In this document: positions 60,101 to 64,000 of the stretch, in pieces
Numbering within the stretch: position 1 is the first letter of the stretch
Layout: each line of letters starts with the position of its first letter
Assembly: GCA_050943735.1 (NCBI GenBank)
Contig: JBMNPT010000005.1
Span: 1 to 64,000, forward strand
Reading direction: 5' to 3'
Length of the DNA stretch: 64,000 nucleotides
Source: JBMNPT01 sp050943735
GTDB lineage: Bacteria; Bacillota; Clostridia; Oscillospirales; RGIG577
The notes under the pieces: generated by a model
What the model was told of the DNA's origin: nothing
The model's database searches: none
Seen by the model: the letters and a program-made list of their open reading frames with translations, nothing else
Position numbers and translations under genes: made by a program

Positions 60101-60129
60101 AACGGATGGGGAAAATCTCCATCCGTTTT
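60101..60129 (+). terminator. Terminator of the phage-like operon
   Basis: AACGGATGGGGA pairs with TCTCCATCCGTT (60101-60129, one mismatch) and is followed by TTTT. It marks the right boundary of the island. Confidence 0.8.
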
Positions 60130-60156
60130 TCATTGGCTGCAAGAGCGTCATACCAA

Positions 60157-60185
60157 TTGCATAAAGGAGATTTTTGGAGTATAAT
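60157..60185 (+). promoter_or_regulatory. Promoter of the glycosyltransferase-thyX-tmk operon
   Basis: TTGCAT (60157-60162), 17-bp spacer, TATAAT (60180-60185). Confidence 0.75.
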
Positions 60186-60220
60186 AATCGTAAGTATGTC
60201 TAAAAGAATGAGGGCTTTCT

Positions 60221-60952
60221 ATGGAAAAAATCAACATCAGAGGCATTGCCTTTGACAATGTGACGCTGGAACAAGCGGTGAATCGAGTTCTTGCTTTCAC
60301 TGAAACACCCGGCGCAAAAATGGTGGTCACCCCCAATTCCGAGATTGTGCAAATCTGTCTGGAGGACCCCCAGGTGGCGCAGGTGGTGTCCCGGGGAGAT
60401 CTGATCATCCCCGATGGCATTGGTGTGGTGTACGCTTCCAAAATATTGGGAACACCTCTCAAGCAGAAGGTGGCGGGGTTTGACTTGGCTGCCGCTCTGT
60501 TGCCTGAGTTGGAAAAGCGGGGCATTGGACTGTTTTTGCTGGGCAGCGCTCCGGGAGTAGCACAGGAGGCCGCCAGACGGATGCAGCAGCAGTATCCGGA
60601 GCTTTTGATTTCCGGGACCCATGACGGCTATTTCCAGGAGGATGAGCCGGTGATCGAACAGATCAATGAGAGTGGTGCGCAGGTGCTGTTTGTGTGTCTG
60701 GGCGCCCCCAAACAGGAAAAATGGATGGAGGCAAACCGGGACAAGCTGCAGGTTCGGGCCATGCTGGGACTGGGCGGCAGTTTGGATGTGTTTGCGGGCA
60801 ATGTGAAACGGGCACCCGATATTTATATCAAGCTGGGACTGGAGTGGCTGTACCGGCTGATGAAGGAGCCATGGCGATACAAGAGAATGGCGAAACTGCC
60901 CCAGTTCCTGTTGGGAACCATAGCCTGTAAGATGAAGGGAAAAGGTGGATAA
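60221..60952 (+). CDS. WecG/TagA/CpsF-family glycosyltransferase
   Basis: A 243-residue membrane-associated glycosyltransferase (GT26) that adds N-acetylmannosaminuronic acid or N-acetylmannosamine to a lipid-linked wall-polymer precursor. Signature pieces are VVTPNSEIVQICLEDP, DGIGVVYASKILG, GAPKQEKWMEANRD and GLGGSLDVFAGNVKRAPD. The basic C-terminus (YRLMKEPWRYKRMAKLPQFL) fits membrane docking. It leads an operon with thyX and tmk, two bases before thyX. Confidence 0.92.
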   Translation: MEKINIRGIAFDNVTLEQAVNRVLAFTETPGAKMVVTPNSEIVQICLEDPQVAQVVSRGDLIIPDGIGVVYASKILGTPLKQKVAGFDLAAALLPELEKRGIGLFLLGSAPGVAQEAARRMQQQYPELLISGTHDGYFQEDEPVIEQINESGAQVLFVCLGAPKQEKWMEANRDKLQVRAMLGLGGSLDVFAGNVKRAPDIYIKLGLEWLYRLMKEPWRYKRMAKLPQFLLGTIACKMKGKGG

Positions 60953-60953
60953 A

Positions 60954-61721
60954 ATGAGTGAACTGAAAGTGGCTCTTCTGGCCTATACGCCGGAGCCCCA
61001 GAAGACGGTGGCCTGTGGTGCTAAAATGTGCTATTCCGCATCGGGCGTGCAGGAAATCCGGGAGGGACTCACCCCTGAGAAGGTGGACTCCTTTTTGCAG
61101 ATGCTGGCTGAGCTGGGTCATGGCAGTGTGTTTGAGCACGCCTATTTTACCTTTGGAATTGAAGGGGTTTCCCGTAGTTTGCTGGCACAGCTCACCCGGC
61201 ACCGCATTGCCAGCTACAGTGTGAAATCTCAACGGTATGTGCGGGAAGGCCAGTTTCAGTTTGTCATTCCACCGGAAATTGACGCCATCCCTCAGGCCCG
61301 AGAGAGATTCCTGCAGGCCATGGAGGAGGACCAGCGGGCCTATGATGAACTGACTGAAATTCTGCGGACAAAGCATCTGCAAAGATTGCTGGAAGAGGGG
61401 ATTCCCGAAAAGAGAGCCACTTCCATGGCCGAAAAACAGGCCATTGAAGACGCGCGGTTTGTACTGCCCAACGCCTGTGAAACCAAACTGGTCATGACCA
61501 TTAACGCCCGGTCTTTGTTCAACTTTTTCCAGGAACGGTGCTGCAACCGGGCTCAGTGGGAAATCCGGGCGCTGGCCATGGAAATGCTGCGGCTGGTGCG
61601 GGAGGTGGCGCCCACCATCTTCGCCAATGCCGGCCCTGCCTGTCTGCGGGGAGATTGCCCGGAGGGCAAGATGACCTGCGGCAAAGTCAAAGAAGTGCGG
61701 GAGAGATTTTCTCATGTGTAG
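60954..61721 (+). CDS. thyX: Flavin-dependent thymidylate synthase
   Basis: A 255-residue FAD-dependent thymidylate synthase converting dUMP to dTMP. The ThyX signature RHRIASYSVKSQRY is clear, with substrate pieces ELGHGSVFEHAYFTFGIEGV and FFQERCCNRAQWEIR. ATG 60954 follows GGTGG; an in-frame GTG at 60945 is an alternative. It overlaps the thymidylate kinase gene by 8 bp, coupling two consecutive dTTP steps. Confidence 0.95.
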   Translation: MSELKVALLAYTPEPQKTVACGAKMCYSASGVQEIREGLTPEKVDSFLQMLAELGHGSVFEHAYFTFGIEGVSRSLLAQLTRHRIASYSVKSQRYVREGQFQFVIPPEIDAIPQARERFLQAMEEDQRAYDELTEILRTKHLQRLLEEGIPEKRATSMAEKQAIEDARFVLPNACETKLVMTINARSLFNFFQERCCNRAQWEIRALAMEMLRLVREVAPTIFANAGPACLRGDCPEGKMTCGKVKEVRERFSHV

Positions 61722-62412
61722 TAAAAAGGGCAAGTTGATTGTGCTGGACGGAGTGGACAGCAGCGGGAAGGAAACCCAGACCCGTTTGTTGGCCCAGACG
61801 CTGGAGGCGGAAGGATGGCCGGTGAAAATGGTTTCCTTTCCCCGGTATGACAGGCCTTACAGCGCGCCGGTGCGGATGTATCTGGATGGAGCCTTTGGCA
61901 GTCGGCCTCAGGATGTGAATCCCTATGCGGCCTCCACCTTTTACGCGGTGGATCGCTTTGCCTCCTTTCGGGAGGAGTGGGGAAGCTGGCTGGAACAGGG
62001 TGGAATTGTGCTGGCGGATCGCTATACCACTTCCAATGCCATTCATCAGGGCGTAAAGCTGGATGGACAGCAGCGGCTGGACTTTTTCCGCTGGCTGTAT
62101 CAGCTGGAGTTTGAGCAGATGGGGCTGCCCAGACCCGATTTGGTGCTGTTTTTGGACATGCCCCCCGCCATGGCGATGCAGCTGATGAAAGAACGGCGCA
62201 ACAAAGCCACTGGCGGCACACAAAAGGACATTCATGAAAGAGATGGGGAGTATTTGAATCGCTGCTATGACGCGGCCTGTGAGGCCTGTGGGTTTTATGG
62301 CTGGCGGAGGGTGCGCAGTGTGGTGGAGGGCCGCCTGCGTTCCCTGGAGGAGATTCATCAGGAGATTGTGCAAATGGTACGGGAGTCATTGGGGGACGGC
62401 CCGTCGGTGTAA
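61714..62412 (+). CDS. tmk: Thymidylate kinase
   Basis: A 232-residue kinase phosphorylating dTMP to dTDP. The P-loop is DGVDSSGKET, the DR(Y/H/F) motif appears as LADRYTTSNA and the lid region as MKERRNKATGGTQKD. The long insertion FPRYDRPYSAPVRMYLDGAF is typical of Clostridia enzymes. It follows thyX with an 8-bp overlap. Confidence 0.94.
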   Translation: MCSKKGKLIVLDGVDSSGKETQTRLLAQTLEAEGWPVKMVSFPRYDRPYSAPVRMYLDGAFGSRPQDVNPYAASTFYAVDRFASFREEWGSWLEQGGIVLADRYTTSNAIHQGVKLDGQQRLDFFRWLYQLEFEQMGLPRPDLVLFLDMPPAMAMQLMKERRNKATGGTQKDIHERDGEYLNRCYDAACEACGFYGWRRVRSVVEGRLRSLEEIHQEIVQMVRESLGDGPSV

Positions 62413-62455
62413 TAGAGGAGGAAAGAACGCCCTTTTGAAAAACGGGCGGATATGT

Positions 62456-63343
62456 ATGCTGAATTTCAAATCGGTTGAGCTGGAAGACAAAAAACTGCTG
62501 GAACCCTATCTGCGGTCCAGCCAGTATAACAACTGTGACTTCAGTTTCACCAATGTATATATGTGGCGAAAAAAGTATCGTACCAGCTGGGCGCTGTGCG
62601 GCGGTCGGTTGGTGCTCTTGTCCGGGGAAAAGGTATTTCTGATGCCATTGGGCAGCGGACCGCTGGAGCCGGTGCTGCGGGAGATGATGGACTATGCCCG
62701 GGACAAGAGCCATCCCTTTGTGATCGGGGCCGTGACGCCTCAGATGTGGGAAGAATTGCAGGCCTGCATGCCAGGGGCATTTGAGTATACCACTGACCGG
62801 GATTACTGCGATTACCTGTATGCCGGAGAAAAGCTGGCGAACTTGGCAGGCAAAAAACTGCACTCCAAGCGTAACCACATCAACAAATTCAAGGCCACCT
62901 ATCCGGATTATTCCTATGAAACCATCACTGCGGACAATCTGCCTGAGGTGGTGGAGATGCACAGTCAGTGGTGTGTGATTAATCATTGTGTGCAGGACCC
63001 GGAACTGTTGGAGGAGAGCTGTGCGGTGCGGGACGTACTGCGGCATTATGAGGCGTTGGAGGTGCAAGGTGGTCTGCTGCGTGCCGGCGGACGGGTGGTG
63101 GCTTTTTCCATCGGTCAGCCCATCAATGACCAGTGTTATGATGTGTGCATTGAAAAGGCGTTTTATGATGTAAACGGCGCCTATACCATGATCAATCAGC
63201 AGTTTGTTCAGCACAACTGTCAGGGTTTTGCCTGGATCAACCGGGAGGAAGACCTGGGGTTGGAAGGACTGCGAAAAGCCAAGACTTCCTATTATCCGGA
63301 GATTTTGCTGGACAAGGGAACGGTGTGTTTGCAGGAGGAGTGA
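62456..63343 (+). CDS. DUF2156 phosphatidylglycerol lysyltransferase-like protein
   Basis: A 295-residue protein of the DUF2156/LPG-synthase C-terminal family with a tandem GNAT-like fold: SQYNNCDFSFTNVYMWRKKY at the N-terminus, KLHSKRNHINKFKATYPDYS in the middle and the C-terminal AINREEDLG-like NREEDLGLEGLRKAKTSYYP motif. Such proteins transfer amino acids or act as acyltransferases on lipids. ATG 62456 follows GGGCGGA; the sequence upstream contains a GCCC/GGGC hairpin. The acetyltransferase gene after it starts 6 bp beyond its stop. Confidence 0.85.
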   Translation: MLNFKSVELEDKKLLEPYLRSSQYNNCDFSFTNVYMWRKKYRTSWALCGGRLVLLSGEKVFLMPLGSGPLEPVLREMMDYARDKSHPFVIGAVTPQMWEELQACMPGAFEYTTDRDYCDYLYAGEKLANLAGKKLHSKRNHINKFKATYPDYSYETITADNLPEVVEMHSQWCVINHCVQDPELLEESCAVRDVLRHYEALEVQGGLLRAGGRVVAFSIGQPINDQCYDVCIEKAFYDVNGAYTMINQQFVQHNCQGFAWINREEDLGLEGLRKAKTSYYPEILLDKGTVCLQEE

Positions 63344-63349
63344 TCACAC

Positions 63350-64000
63350 ATGATCAGACGGGCTTCACCGGCGGACAAAACCGCTGTGATGGAGATGTGG
63401 GATCGGGTGTTTGGGGAAAGTGACGCCTATATGGAGCTGTACTTTACTCAAAAGTACCGGGACGATCAATGCTATCTTTCGGAGCGGGACGGTGTGATAT
63501 GTTCTTCGCTGCAGGTGCTTCCCTATGACTTTGGACTGTGGGAGGACCGGGTGCGAATGGGGTATATCTCCGGGGTGGCCACTCTGTCCGAATTTCGGGG
63601 ACAGGGGGAAATGACCCAGCTGCTGGAAGGAACTTTGCGGGGAATGGAGCAGGATGGTTATACACTGGCCACTTTGATTCCCGCGAGTTCTTCGTTGTTT
63701 GGATTATATCGCCGCTTCGGCTTTGGCACCTGCTTTCACATTCGGAGCCGGTGGGTGGCTCTTACCCCCGGTCCGGGGCAGATGCTCACCCCCTGGAAAG
63801 GGGAAGAGATTTACGATTGTTACCATCGGTGGCAGAGTCGATTTCCCTGCGGGGTGGTCAAATCCCGCCGCGATCTGGAAGTGGTCCTACGGGAACATCA
63901 GGCAGGAGGCGGGGAGCTGTGGCTGCTGACGGGCAATGGCGGTGTGGAGGGAATGGCCTTTGTGCTGCCTGGAGAAGAGGACCTGATGGTGCGGGAGCTG
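63350..64000 (+). CDS. GNAT N-acetyltransferase, Eis-like (partial at right edge)
   Basis: An open frame from ATG 63350 to the window end, 217 codons so far. It encodes a GNAT acetyltransferase: MIRRASPADKTAVMEMWDRV, then MGYISGVATLSEFRGQGEMT containing the acetyl-CoA loop R-G-x-G-x, and FGLYRRFGF. The Eis family has this layout with a second GNAT half and a sterol-carrier-like domain, which would continue beyond the edge. GGAGGAG lies 10 bases upstream. Confidence 0.85.
   Translation, partial: MIRRASPADKTAVMEMWDRVFGESDAYMELYFTQKYRDDQCYLSERDGVICSSLQVLPYDFGLWEDRVRMGYISGVATLSEFRGQGEMTQLLEGTLRGMEQDGYTLATLIPASSSLFGLYRRFGFGTCFHIRSRWVALTPGPGQMLTPWKGEEIYDCYHRWQSRFPCGVVKSRRDLEVVLREHQAGGGELWLLTGNGGVEGMAFVLPGEEDLMVREL

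Noticed and set aside
47640..60160. Attachment repeats flanking the phage-like island
   Set aside because: I found no matching direct repeats at the two ends and no tRNA or integrase beside it.

Overview
The window looks like a chromosomal segment of an anaerobic, low-oxygen Gram-positive bacterium of the Clostridia, most likely a gut Oscillospiraceae/Ruminococcaceae-type organism; genus and species cannot be fixed from sequence reading alone. The reasons are strong AGGAGG-type ribosome sites with frequent GTG/TTG starts, consensus TTGACA/TATAAT promoters, a CIRCE-controlled groESL operon, a THF riboswitch on folT, flavin-dependent thymidylate synthase (thyX), a high-molecular-weight rubredoxin, pyruvate kinase with a C-terminal PEP-utiliser domain, and PBSX-type phage genes.

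Layout. 1-5.9 kb is accessory and scarred: an integrase tail fused to an unrelated gene tail, iteron-like 24-bp repeats, a small orphan gene and gene-poor AT-rich DNA, then an aldo/keto reductase with a divergent MerR regulator and a minus-strand operon of flavin/ferredoxin protein, zinc macrodomain and class M sirtuin (a reversible ADP-ribosylation pair). Two related ~100-bp blocks (1371-1470 and 5819-5917) bracket this cargo. 6.0-8.3 kb is an arsenic operon (arsR, permease, thioredoxin-like protein, arsC). 8.4-10.4 kb is an XRE regulator and a MATE exporter separated by an attenuator-like hairpin. 10.4-13.9 kb is a hexuronate operon (uxuA, gntR, uxuB). 14-20.4 kb holds a YfhO membrane protein, an aminotransferase, riboswitch-controlled folT and a secreted stalk-domain protein. 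20.4-29.9 kb has tRNA-Gln, then a BMP-type ABC importer followed by an enamidase-like hydrolase, an 8-oxoguanine-deaminase-like enzyme, a creatininase-family enzyme and a GntR/HutC regulator: a candidate pathway for importing and opening a nitrogen heterocycle.

30-47 kb is mostly housekeeping: an SSB-like tandem OB protein, high-molecular-weight rubredoxin, an aspartate carbamoyltransferase carrying a PyrI-like zinc domain, an rRNA methyltransferase, tRNA-Gly, a flavodoxin, groESL, an NfeD/SPFH pair, pyruvate kinase, and purEMNHD. 60.1-64 kb is a glycosyltransferase, thyX, tmk, a DUF2156 protein and a GNAT acetyltransferase that runs off the edge.

Between purD and the glycosyltransferase (47.7-60.1 kb) lies the most unusual unit: a compact ~12.3-kb PBSX-like gene set with its own SOS-type (LexA-box) promoter, a sigma-region-4-like regulator, terminase, portal, scaffold, capsid, connectors, contractile sheath, tube, baseplate genes and a clear programmed -1 frameshift in the tail-assembly chaperone. 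It has no integrase, repressor, replication, lysis or tail-fibre genes, no full-size tape measure, and sits cleanly between two host terminators. It reads as a domesticated DNA-packaging contractile particle or gene-transfer-agent-like element rather than a normal prophage.
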